Source: Tessaracoccus flavescens
GTDB lineage: Bacteria; Actinomycetota; Actinomycetes; Propionibacteriales; Propionibacteriaceae
NCBI RefSeq assembly: GCF_001998865.1
Contig: NZ_CP019607.1
Coordinates: 1,488,001 to 1,552,000 of the forward strand
Reading direction: 5' to 3'
DNA length: 64,000 nucleotides
Shown here: piece after piece, positions 51,972-62,436 of the stretch
Position numbering within the stretch: position 1 is the stretch's first letter
How the letters are laid out: the number at the start of each line of letters is the position of its first letter
Position numbers and translations under genes: made by a program
Notes under the pieces: model-generated
Databases searched by the model: none
Told to the model about the DNA's origin: nothing
Seen by the model: only the letters and a program-made list of their open reading frames with translations

Positions 51972-54900
51972 ACCCCCGCGTGGCGGGGACGGACCTTGAC
52001 GAAACCCTCGATTTCCCCGACGACCCGGGCTCACCCCCGCGTGGCGGGGACGGACAGTCTCCGCCGGCGGTGGTGCGGCGGGTGAAGGGGCTCACCCCCG
52101 CGTGGCGGGGACGGACTCGCGGCCCTCGAAGTGGTACTGGTTCGAGACGGGCTCACCCCCGCGTGGCGGGGACGGACTCGGGAGAGGTTGCCGGGGTCGA
52201 AGCCCATGCGGGCTCACCCCCGCGTGGCGGGGACGGACTCGCCGCTGTACGTGTCGAAGGTTCTCGGCGAGGGCTCACCCCCGCGTGGCGGGGACGGACT
52301 CGAGCGAGCCTGCCTACTGTCGGTTCTCGTGGGCTCACCCCCGCGTGGCGGGGACGGACTCGAGCGAGCCTGCCTACTGTCGGTTCTCGTGGGCTCACCC
52401 CCGCGTGGCGGGGACGGACTCGACCGCGGCGTTACCGGTCGCCTTGACGTGGGGCTCACCCCCGCGTGGCGGGGACGGACGGCCACTGGGTCAATCACTA
52501 CGGCCTGGAGTGGGGCTCACCCCCGCGTGGCGGGGACGGACGGTAGGGGCCGCGTAGCGGCGGGGGTGGCGGCGGGCTCACCCCCGCGTGGCGGGGACGG
52601 ACCAGCGGCTCCTCTCCGCGCTCAGTCCAGTAGGCGGGCTCACCCCCGCGTGGCGGGGACGGACGCTAGACACCCTACTGGTCCAGTTACCGAGCGGGGC
52701 TCACCCCCGCGTGGCGGGGACGGACCACGTGCCCAGCCTGCCCGCCATCCCCGGCGTGGGCTCACCCCCGCGTGGCGGGGACGGACTCCGGCCAGGTGCT
52801 CTCCAACGAGGCCGCGTTGGGCTCACCCCCGCGTGGCGGGGACGGACTACAGGGTGCCCAGCGCCACGGGCAGCGCGGTGGGCTCACCCCCGCGTGGCGG
52901 GGACGGACTCGGAGATCGCGCAGGTGCTCGGCTGGTCCAGGGGCTCACCCCCGCGTGGCGGGGACGGACTCCTGGACCGACTCGTCTGCGATTGCGGCTC
53001 GGGGCTCACCCCCGCGTGGCGGGGACGGACCGGGGGTCCGAAGCTGTTACCTGATCTACAAGGGGCTCACCCCCGCGTGGCGGGGACGGACGCCAGGGTC
53101 AGGATGTATTCCAGCTTGACGGCGGGCTCACCCCCGCGTGGCGGGGACGGACAAGGTCTTGCCCCAGTAGGAGTTCTTGAGGACGGGCTCACCCCCGCGT
53201 GGCGGGGACGGACATATTGAGTGTCTGCACCAGCGAACGCCAAAAGGGCTCACCCCCGCGTGGCGGGGACGGACCACTGCCTACGTAGGATTGCGGCGCT
53301 CTCAGCGGGCTCACCCCCGCGTGGCGGGGACGGACCCGCAGCCGGTCACGATCCCCGACCTCGACCAGGGCTCACCCCCGCGTGGCGGGGACGGACTGGC
53401 GGGGCCAGCTGCCAAGCAGCGCCCAACGGGGCTCACCCCCGCGTGGCGGGGACGGACGCAAGGTCGGGGATCTCCGGGGCTACGCAGTTGGGCTCACCCC
53501 CGCGTGGCGGGGACGGACTGTCCCTGCTCTGTCCAGCCACCTTGTCGCATGGGCTCACCCCCGCGTGGCGGGGACGGACAGCCGGAGGCAGACCGGCACG
53601 GATGGACGCTCGGGCTCACCCCCGCGTGGCGGGGACGGACGCACCGAACCGGCGGCAGGTCAGCGCGAGGGCGGGCTCACCCCCGCGTGGCGGGGACGGA
53701 CCCTCGGTCGATAGCCGTAAGCACAACGCGCGCGGGCTCACCCCCGCGTGGCGGGGACGGACAGGACACACATGGAGCGCATGACGGGCGCTGAGGGCTC
53801 ACCCCCGCGTGGCGGGGACGGACCTGATCTGATCCCACAGGTCGGCGGCGTAGGCGGGCTCACCCCCGCGTGGCGGGGACGGACACATCGCGTCGAACAG
53901 CGCGATCGTGTGGGATGGGCTCACCCCCGCGTGGCGGGGACGGACAGCCGACATGCCCGCGAGCCAAACGTCGAACAGGGCTCACCCCCGCGTGGCGGGG
54001 ACGGACACGCCACCGATACGGCACGTCATCCCGAGCGGGGGCTCACCCCCGCGTGGCGGGGACGGACGCCTTGTCCGGCATTGCGTTGGCGGCGAGGGCG
54101 GGCTCACCCCCGCGTGGCGGGGACGGACGTGGGCCTGCTGGTGCTCGACACCCTCGTGCTGGGCTCACCCCCGCGTGGCGGGGACGGACCAGGCGGCGCG
54201 CCACCGCCCGCTCGATGGACTCGGCTCACCCCCGCGTGGCGGGGACGGACCGCGCCACCTGGTACCGCACCAAGGCCCAAGGCGGCTCACCCCCGCGTGG
54301 CGGGGACGGACCGACTCGACCATCCGGCCCTCGCCAACGTGCCGGGCTCACCCCCGCGTGGCGGGGACGGACGCGGCCTTCCACTGGAACGACGCGCCCT
54401 CCGAGCCCGCGTGGCGGGGACGGACCGACTCGACCATCCGGCCCTCGCCAACGTGCCGGGCTCACCCCCGCGTGGCGGGGACGGACCGACGCCGCGCCCG
54501 TCGTCGCCCAGGTCTCCGCGGGCTCACCCCCGCGTGGCGGGGACGGACTGCTGCCGCTGCTCCTGCTCGGCCTGCGCACGCGGCTCACCCCCGCGTGGCG
54601 GGGACGGACCCGAGCAGGGTGGCGGCCTCGGCCTGGGTGAGGGGCTCACCCCCGCGTGGCGGGGACGGACGCGTGCTCTGATGTCGAGGGCGCGGCGTCG
54701 CAGGGCTCACCCCCGCGTGGCGGGGACGGACGCCGTCGTCCTCCACCGGGACAAGCTGCCGAAGGGCTCACCCCCGCGTGGCGGGGACGGACGGACGACT
54801 CCACCGAGGACGAGCAGACGGTGACGGGCTCACCCCCGCGTGGCGGGGACGGACACCAGACTGTCCTCCATATAGTTCGTCGAATAGGGCTCACCCCCGC

Positions 54901-57900
54901 GTGGCGGGGACGGACTCTGGCGTGTCGATGGACACGCTTGTGCAGCGGGGCTCACCCCCGCGTGGCGGGGACGGACCGCTGGGCGATGTCGGCGGGGTCG
55001 GGGTAGGCGGGCTCACCCCCGCGTGGCGGGGACGGACGGCATGGGTACGTCCTTGAGGATCGTGTCGGCGGGCTCACCCCCGCGTGGCGGGGACGGACCC
55101 ACCGCCGAAACCCTAGACCGCATCTGGGGGCGGCTCACCCCCGCGTGGCGGGGACGGACGCCCAAGAAGTCGCTCCCGCCCAGTTGGTCGGGGGCTCACC
55201 CCCGCGTGGCGGGGACGGACGCGGGGGGCACCGGATCAATCGAGAAAACGACGGGCTCACCCCCGCGTGGCGGGGACGGACAGCGTCGCCGACGACTGGA
55301 CCGAGCAGGCCGAGGGCTCACCCCCGCGTGGCGGGGACGGACCCGTTGGCGAAGTGCGGGATCTCGCCCGTGCGGGGCTCACCCCCGCGTGGCGGGGACG
55401 GACTCACCCTCGCCCAGGCCACCAAGTCGGTCACGGGGCTCACCCCCGCGTGGCGGGGACGGACTCTCCTCATGGAGGTCGGCGCATGACCGTCGAGGGC
55501 TCACCCCCGCGTGGCGGGGACGGACGTCCGCCGGCTGATGATGTACGCGGTGAAGGTGGGCTCACCCCCGCGTGGCGGGGACGGACTCGGCCACCTCGCG
55601 ACTCTTGCTGATCTGCTCGGGCTCACCCCCGCGTGGCGGGGACGGACGCGGGCGGCATGGTCGCCGATGCAGCGGACGAGGGCTCACCCCCGCGTGGCGG
55701 GGACGGACGGCTCGGCTCACGCTTCGCGAAGTTCCAAAACGGGCTCACCCCCGCGTGGCGGGGACGGACACTGACCGGCGGCCGGCCCCCGACATCATCG
55801 AGGGCTCACCCCCGCGTGGCGGGGACGGACGGGTGCAACCCGTGGTCGACGGCCGGATGGGGGGGCTCACCCCCGCGTGGCGGGGACGGACCGCGTCATG
55901 CCTTCGGTCGTATGCCGGAGGCCGGGCTCACCCCCGCGTGGCGGGGACGGACTCGCGGGCACGGTTGAACCCGTCGCGGATCGCGGGCTCACCCCCGCGT
56001 GGCGGGGACGGACGTCTGCGCCGACCGCCCGGCGGCCGCGAGCCTGGGCTCACCCCCGCGTGGCGGGGACGGACTACGCCGCCGAGGTCGCGGAGTACGT
56101 CGAGCGGGGCTCACCCCCGCGTGGCGGGGACGGACCCCGTGGACGGCTCTGTGCGGGTCGCGATCGGGGGCTCACCCCCGCGTGGCGGGGACGGACTTCC
56201 AGGCGGTTGCGGCACCGTCCCGGATCAGGGGCTCACCCCCGCGTGGCGGGGACGGACCGCGAGTTCGTGACGAACGCGCAGGCGACCTCGGGCTCACCCC
56301 CGCGTGGCGGGGACGGACTCCGCCGCTGGCTCGCCGCCCACGATGCCGAGGGGCTCACCCCCGCGTGGCGGGGACGGACCAGCCTTCGCCGGTTGCCCGA
56401 GCTGGCGGTGAGGGCTCACCCCCGCGTGGCGGGGACGGACCCGTCTGACAGGCATATTCGCCTATCAGGCGGGGGCTCACCCCCGCGTGGCGGGGACGGA
56501 CGATGCAGCGGCCGCAGTTCGTCGAGCCTGTGAGGGCTCACCCCCGCGTGGCGGGGACGGACACCCGCCTCGCCTGGCGCGACGACTCCCAGATCGGCTC
56601 ACCCCCGCGTGGCGGGGACGGACTCGTTGGCCATCACCTCAGAGTCAAGGCCCATGGGCTCACCCCCGCGTGGCGGGGACGGACTTCGACAAGCTCGACC
56701 GCGAGCAGTTCGCCGCGGGCTCACCCCCGCGTGGCGGGGACGGACGTCGCCGTCAACGGTGCCGCGATCGACCCGAAGGGCTCACCCCCGCGTGGCGGGG
56801 ACGGACGGTGCGGCGCAGGTCGTGGATCGTGAGGGTTGGGGCTCACCCCCGCGTGGCGGGGACGGACGGCGAATATGCCTGTCAGACGGGTTTTTGCGCG
56901 GGCTCACCCCCGCGTGGCGGGGACGGACTCCAACGCTGCGCGGAACGCGTACTCGGCCTCGGGCTCACCCCCGCGTGGCGGGGACGGACACGAGTTCGAC
57001 CACCTTTTCGTAACCCAGTTCGGGCTCACCCCCGCGTGGCGGGGACGGACCCATGCGCCGCCTCGCCACAGCGGCGGGATGAGGGCTCACCCCCGCGTGG
57101 CGGGGACGGACTCACGCCGAGGGTGTGCACCTCGAGGTTGTCGGGGCTCACCCCCGCGTGGCGGGGACGGACAGTCCTCGACCGTTAGGCGAGCGATGCG
57201 GTGGGGGCTCACCCCCGCGTGGCGGGGACGGACGCGCGCGTGCCCAGAGGGGCGACGACGTGCAAGGGCTCACCCCCGCGTGGCGGGGACGGACGACACG
57301 GGGTCGGCCCACTCGTCGACCGGGTTGGGCTCACCCCCGCGTGGCGGGGACGGACCGTACGATCCTGCGCACCGAGGTGAGTGCGGAGGGCTCACCCCCG
57401 CGTGGCGGGGACGGACCTCACCAAGGCGAGTGCTGGCGAGATGGGCAAGGGCTCACCCCCGCGTGGCGGGGACGGACCACAGATTGCGGGACATGTGGGC
57501 GTCCAGTTCGGGCTCACCCCCGCGTGGCGGGGACGGACTCACCGTCGCGGATGCTGACGCACCAGTCGGAGGGCTCACCCCCGCGTGGCGGGGACGGACT
57601 ACAGCGTGCCCGGCTGGCCCTGAGCCATCGGGGGCTCACCCCCGCGTGGCGGGGACGGACGGCGCGGTAGCCGCGCTTCGGTGCGGTCATGGGGGCTCAC
57701 CCCCGCGTGGCGGGGACGGACCGCGTCTCCTTGTGGGTGATAATGAGCGAGCAGGGCTCACCCCCGCGTGGCGGGGACGGACATGGGACGCGCTCGACGT
57801 GCTCTTCATTGGTGGGGCTCACCCCCGCGTGGCGGGGACGGACTCAGCGCACCATCGCACGCCGTCGGGCAGGCGGGGCTCACCCCCGCGTGGCGGGGAC

Positions 57901-59735
57901 GGACTTCTCGTCCATCGGCAACGCGATTGACATCGAGGGCTCACCCCCGCGTGGCGGGGACGGACCACCTGCCCCCACATGGCCCAGTGGTGGCCCGTGG
58001 GCTCACCCCCGCGTGGCGGGGACGGACCTCGCGCAACACACGCCACGACAGGGCCGAGACGGCTCACCCCCGCGTGGCGGGGACGGACATCGCCCGTGTG
58101 ATCGGCGTGCCGAGCTACTGGGGCTCACCCCCGCGTGGCGGGGACGGACAGCACACCATCGTCAGGGCCGGGGGCCAGCGGGGGCTCACCCCCGCGTGGC
58201 GGGGACGGACCCGCAGCAGTCGCAGTTCGGCAGTGTCGCCCCGGGCTCACCCCCGCGTGGCGGGGACGGACTACAGCGTGCCCGGCTGGCCCTGAGCCAT
58301 CGGGGGCTCACCCCCGCGTGGCGGGGACGGACACCGGCATCTTCTCGCAGCTGCGCGATGAAGCGGGCTCACCCCCGCGTGGCGGGGACGGACCGCTCGC
58401 ATCGGCACCCATCGCGACCTCCTACGGGCTCACCCCCGCGTGGCGGGGACGGACCGCACCGCCGCCAAGCGCGAGCGGGCCAATCGGGGCTCACCCCCGC
58501 GTGGCGGGGACGGACCGCCACCCAGGCGCCGACGCTGCGGCCACGCAGGGCTCACCCCCGCGTGGCGGGGACGGACTCCAGCCAGAGCTTCCCGGCCTGC
58601 TGGTAGGCGGGCTCACCCCCGCGTGGCGGGGACGGACAGGAGGGGGCGCGAGACGCCTTCAGCGACTGGGGGCTCACCCCCGCGTGGCGGGGACGGACTC
58701 GCCGCTGTACGTGTCGAAGGTGCTCGGCGAGGGCTCACCCCCGCGTGGCGGGGACGGACGAATCTTCTGGTCACGCCGGGGTTCCTTTCGCGGGCTCACC
58801 CCCGCGTGGCGGGGACGGACCTCCCGGTGGTGAGCCATGCCCGCAGTCGGCGGGGCTCACCCCCGCGTGGCGGGGACGGACGCGTCCACGAGTCCGAGGT
58901 GCGCGTCGAGGGCGGGCTCACCCCCGCGTGGCGGGGACGGACCTGTTGGCGAGTGCGTTGCCGCCGAGGGTGTAGGGCTCACCCCCGCGTGGCGGGGACG
59001 GACCTGCGCGGCGACCTCGAGAAGCTCGGCGGCGCGGGCTCACCCCCGCGTGGCGGGGACGGACTCGCCGCTGGCACAGTTCTCCAGCTTCGCCGAGGGC
59101 TCACCCCCGCGTGGCGGGGACGGACGCTTGGATAGCCGGCAGCGCCGCGGTGATCGCGGGCTCACCCCCGCGTGGCGGGGACGGACCCTGAGCCTGAATG
59201 ACCCCGCCACCCGCGTTTGGGCTCACCCCCGCGTGGCGGGGACGGACTCAGGGCCCCAGACTAGCGCGGGGCCCTGACAGGGCTCACCCCCGCGTGGCGG
59301 GGACGGACAGGCGTGAGTCGCCGGGCGGCGGTGCGTAGCTGGGCTCACCCCCGCGTGGCGGGGACGGGGGCCGTGTGCCCTAAGTGCTTCCTGACCCGCT
59401 CGGGCTCACCCCCGCGTGGCGGGGACGGACTCCTTCGCGGGGACCGTGCCCTGGTACATGGGCGGCTCACCCCCGCGTGGCGGGGACGGACTTTGGCGAT
59501 ACTCTCGCGGACGCCCCTGCGGTCGGCTCACCCCCGCGTGGCGGGGACGGACTTCGGGGTGGGCGTGCCGGGCACGAGCTCGGGCGGCTCACCCCCGCGT
59601 GGCGGGGACGGACTCGCGCTTGGTCTTCTCAACAGACATGAGGGGGGGCTCACCCCCGCGTGGCGGGGACGGACCCGCCGACTATGCGGGTGCCCGCCTC
59701 GCCGAGGGGCTCACCCCCGCGTGGCGGGGACGGAC
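51972..59735 (-). CRISPR. Type I-E CRISPR array, leader-proximal segment (128 repeats)
   Basis: I count 128 repeat units and 127 spacers at a mostly 61-base period. The newest end is 59708-59735 next to the leader. Transcription is leftward. Damaged units: 51972 (first 5 bases lost at the IS), 54406 (first 8 bases lost, i.e. the crRNA handle) and 59342 (last AC changed to GG). The base before the plus-strand core is G in nearly all units and C at nine with a spacer beside them. Duplicate spacers: 52300/52360, 54312/54426 and 57600/58272. Confidence 0.98.
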
Positions 59736-59791
59736 AGCACCTGACTTGGGAAAACGCCCCAAGAGCGGACAGTGCAAGCCCTCTAGCTACC
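59736..59791 (-). promoter_or_regulatory. CRISPR leader
   Basis: Fifty-six bases between the first repeat and the cas2 stop. On the minus strand it ends ...GTTTTCCCAAGTCAGGTGCT just before the repeat. CTTGGG-N7-CCCAAG (59745-59763) is an inverted repeat 10 bases from the repeat that could bind an adaptation factor. The leader probably reaches into the cas2 3' end. The lower GC here than in the repeats fits a leader. Confidence 0.75.
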
Positions 59792-60130
59792 TTAGCGTCG
59801 AGATCGACGAACACGCGAGGCGCTACTCCAGCCACGACGCATGGGGTTCTTCATTCCACCCTCCTGGCGCCGCATCAACGAGACTCCATCAACGTCGACT
59901 ACCTCCCACGCGTGGTTATGGACCTTGAAGCCAAGACGCTGCTCCCCACTCGTTCCGAAGATCATGATGGCCCGCCCGTCCTTGCACATCTCCAAGACCC
60001 TGAGCCATAGATGATCGCGAATTCGCACCGTGAGATATCCGACGAAGACACCTGGGCTCACCTCGAGAAGCCAGCGAGTGAGGTGCCCACGCAGACCCTC
60101 TGGACAGTTCGACAGCACGATGACTACCAA
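59792..60130 (-). CDS. cas2: CRISPR-associated endoribonuclease-type protein Cas2e
   Basis: A 112-residue Cas2 of the type I-E (Cas2e) branch. The core VIVLSNCPEGLRGHLTRWLLEV, GVFVGYLTVRIRDHLW and AIMIFGTSGEQRLGF matches the family. It is the structural partner of Cas1 in spacer integration. The start is TTG 60130, overlapping the cas1 stop. The basic C-terminal tail of about 20 residues (MRRGWSSASRVRRSRR) extends past the usual ~94 residues. Confidence 0.93.
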   Translation of the reverse strand: MVVIVLSNCPEGLRGHLTRWLLEVSPGVFVGYLTVRIRDHLWLRVLEMCKDGRAIMIFGTSGEQRLGFKVHNHAWEVVDVDGVSLMRRQEGGMKNPMRRGWSSASRVRRSRR

Positions 60131-61071
60131 TCGGGTTCATCTCCCCAGCTTCGGCCAGCCAGGACGCTGTCTCCGCTCTCGTCCCAGAGTTCGAGGATGT
60201 CCCAGCCATAGCCCTCGTCCGGGTCTCCCGACGCCGCGAGCACGGTGTGAATGTCACGAACGCAGCGCGTCAGCAGCCGGCGAGCATGAATCTCGTCCCG
60301 CATGGCCCGGCGAGTCTCACCAGGAAGGTCATCACCGGCCGCGGCAGCTATCTCAAAGGCGACCGGAACGGCGATCTCGGTCTTGTACAAGTCAGCGATG
60401 TCGTACACGAAGGACCGGTCCTGCCCGTTGTGGACGAATCCCAGCCCCGGGACGAGCCCGAGTGCCACGATCACAGCGTGGGTCACCCCATATAGACATG
60501 ACGTTGCCGCGGTCAACGCCTGATTGACCGGATCTGATGCCTCGAAGTCTGTGGGCTTGTAGCTGCGCTTGTCCCACGCGACGCCGAAGTCCTCGGCCGC
60601 ATCGCGGTACGCCTGGCGGACCCGACTTCCCTCCCGCCCGCGCAACTGTTTCATAGTGGCCCGGGCGACCGACTCGTCTGGGAAGCGCAGTTCGTACATG
60701 CGGCGGGCGACCTTGAGCCGCTCATCACGACTCACGGACGCAGCGGCCTGCAGTTCCAGGAGCCGAGTTCGTCGCGCCAAGGGTCTGCCGTGTGCGTAGT
60801 AGCGGACGCCGTGCTCTCCGACCCAGACCGCGGTGGAGCCGCTGTCGGCGAGCAACATCATGGCTTGATGGGTGATGTTCGTTCCGGGCCCGAGGAGGAG
60901 AGCACCGATCATGGCGGCCGGAATATGGATCACGCCCTTGTCGCTGGTCGAGGTAATGGCGTTCGACTCGCGATGGATCTGGCAGCGTTCAAGGTAGATG
61001 AAGCTGAGCCGATCCTGGGCACGAGCAAGTTCCTGCACCTCTGCAGGCCGCGACCCAGGAACCGGCTTCAT
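60124..61071 (-). CDS. cas1: CRISPR-associated endonuclease/integrase Cas1e
   Basis: A 315-residue Cas1 of type I-E, the integrase that inserts spacers at the leader end. The N-terminal beta domain (SFIYLERCQIHRESNAITST) precedes the catalytic helical domain. The metal residues are a Glu in LRGREGSRVR, His in LGFVHNGQDRSFVYDIADLYK, and the Asp pair in the same segment. The C-terminal tail is acidic. It follows cas6e by 4 bases and overlaps cas2. Confidence 0.96.
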   Translation of the reverse strand: MKPVPGSRPAEVQELARAQDRLSFIYLERCQIHRESNAITSTSDKGVIHIPAAMIGALLLGPGTNITHQAMMLLADSGSTAVWVGEHGVRYYAHGRPLARRTRLLELQAAASVSRDERLKVARRMYELRFPDESVARATMKQLRGREGSRVRQAYRDAAEDFGVAWDKRSYKPTDFEASDPVNQALTAATSCLYGVTHAVIVALGLVPGLGFVHNGQDRSFVYDIADLYKTEIAVPVAFEIAAAAGDDLPGETRRAMRDEIHARRLLTRCVRDIHTVLAASGDPDEGYGWDILELWDESGDSVLAGRSWGDEPDW

Positions 61072-61075
61072 GCCC

Positions 61076-61750
61076 CTACCCCTGACGATTCGGTGGCGCC
61101 AAGGTCATGAGTCCACACCCGTACCCCTTCGCTGGCCCAACGCCCATAACAAGGGCTGCTCGGAGCCGCTCCGGATCGACAACGTTCACGCATCCGTCGA
61201 GCTGCGCGATGGACAACGTCACCGGTTTACTCGCCGCGCCCCGCGTGAACCGCACCGTCTCACGCCTCGTGACGGCCACGGATGGTTCGCCCGCCGCATC
61301 TGACGGGAACTCCACCCCGAGGGCCGCGTGCCGTTCGACGAGCCAGTGGCGCTGTTGGGCTGCAGTGACATGTGCGACCCTCCGGCCCCTGGCGCCGGGC
61401 TCGTCACGAACGGACCTGACGGGGTTCGCCGTCAGACGGAATCGCCACGTTTGCCCTGGCGCCAGACGCCCAAGGAATCCGTCATAGCTGGCCGTGCGCG
61501 CCGGGGCACCCGTCGTCCATCCGGCCTGCTCGTTGAGAGCAGTGAAGTCGGGGCGTAGACCACTCACGAGTAGCAGCTTGATCGCATGGCTCGCGCTAGC
61601 GTCGAGCCGCCAGAGCGCACGCGACTCGCCGTCACTCGACTGTCCCGGCGGGAAGCAGCCAAGCACCGCTGCGTGCAATCGCTCGCGTGAGGCCAGCAGG
61701 TGGCGGGCCGTTCGGCGCCCTGAATTGATGTCGAACTCACTGAGGAACAT
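61076..61750 (-). CDS. cas6e: CRISPR repeat endonuclease Cas6e
   Basis: A 224-residue Cas6e (CasE) that cuts the repeat hairpin to release crRNA and stays bound to its 3' stem. The N-terminal RRTARHLLASRERLHAAVLG carries the likely catalytic His, and the C-terminal glycine-rich loop is MGVGPAKGYGCGLMTL. It overlaps the cas5e stop by one base (TGATG). Confidence 0.95.
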   Translation of the reverse strand: MFLSEFDINSGRRTARHLLASRERLHAAVLGCFPPGQSSDGESRALWRLDASASHAIKLLLVSGLRPDFTALNEQAGWTTGAPARTASYDGFLGRLAPGQTWRFRLTANPVRSVRDEPGARGRRVAHVTAAQQRHWLVERHAALGVEFPSDAAGEPSVAVTRRETVRFTRGAASKPVTLSIAQLDGCVNVVDPERLRAALVMGVGPAKGYGCGLMTLAPPNRQG

Positions 61751-62436
61751 CAGCTATCTCCAAGTGCAGAGAGCCAGTCAGGCTCATCGGTGCCCACATC
61801 GTTGGGCAGCTGGACAACTGACGAGGAGACGTTCCGCCAGCCGTACTCCCGGCGCGAGGGGTCGAAGCTCAGGGGGACGTCCCTGATCCCCTCGCCGGGG
61901 GTGTCCGGCGAGGCGTCGAGGTGGAGATCCAGGGTGGCAAGGGTTGGCATGCGTTTCCGATGCCATAGGGCGGCCTGCCATGGCTCGGCGGCCAAGACAT
62001 CGTCGAGGTCGCCCTGCCGCAGCCCGAGCGCTAGTCGTCCATCGACGGGGCACGAGCGGCGCCCGAGGTAGAGGGGAAACTCGGGGCGTTCCACCGCCGA
62101 CAGGAGACCCTGCAGTAAGGCGTCATCACCTTGGATGCCCGCAACGAAGACCGCGTCCGAGAGGTAATAGCGGTGCGACAGCGGCATCGAGTTGCCCGCC
62201 CGGTCATGGGCGGTGTGAAAATCTCGCACCACCGTTCCCGGCTGATCAGTCCGTACGCCAAACCGCAGGTGAAGGAGATCTTCGATGCTATCGGTTCGCC
62301 GACGTCCTTGCGCTGCGGCGAGGAGCCCAAGCACGCCAGACTTCGTCGGCTCCTGCCTCGTGGAGCGCACCGTGAATCGGCTGGAATCACCCCACGATTG
62401 GAGTGGTCCGGCCAACCGGAGGAGGAGCACCGTCAC
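61750..62436 (-). CDS. cas5e: Cascade subunit Cas5e
   Basis: A 228-residue Cas5 of type I-E, which holds the 5' crRNA handle in Cascade. The N-terminal LLLRLAGPLQSWGDSSRFTVR is diagnostic; RPTKSG-like text appears as EPTKSGVLGLLAAA. The start is GTG 62436, overlapping the cas7e stop (GTGA). Confidence 0.95.
   Translation of the reverse strand: MTVLLLRLAGPLQSWGDSSRFTVRSTRQEPTKSGVLGLLAAAQGRRRTDSIEDLLHLRFGVRTDQPGTVVRDFHTAHDRAGNSMPLSHRYYLSDAVFVAGIQGDDALLQGLLSAVERPEFPLYLGRRSCPVDGRLALGLRQGDLDDVLAAEPWQAALWHRKRMPTLATLDLHLDASPDTPGEGIRDVPLSFDPSRREYGWRNVSSSVVQLPNDVGTDEPDWLSALGDS

Noticed and set aside
59037..59097. Spacer 59065-59097 as a third variant of the SPLYVSKVLGE pair
   Set aside because: It shares only the first nine bases and a similar end; too little to call the same protospacer.
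48259..59744. Many long plus-strand reading frames repeating SPPRGGDG, GLTPAWRGRT or AHPRVAGTD
   Set aside because: They are translations of the CRISPR repeat, whose GC-rich sequence has no stop codon; the 61-base period shifts frame at each unit. They are not genes.
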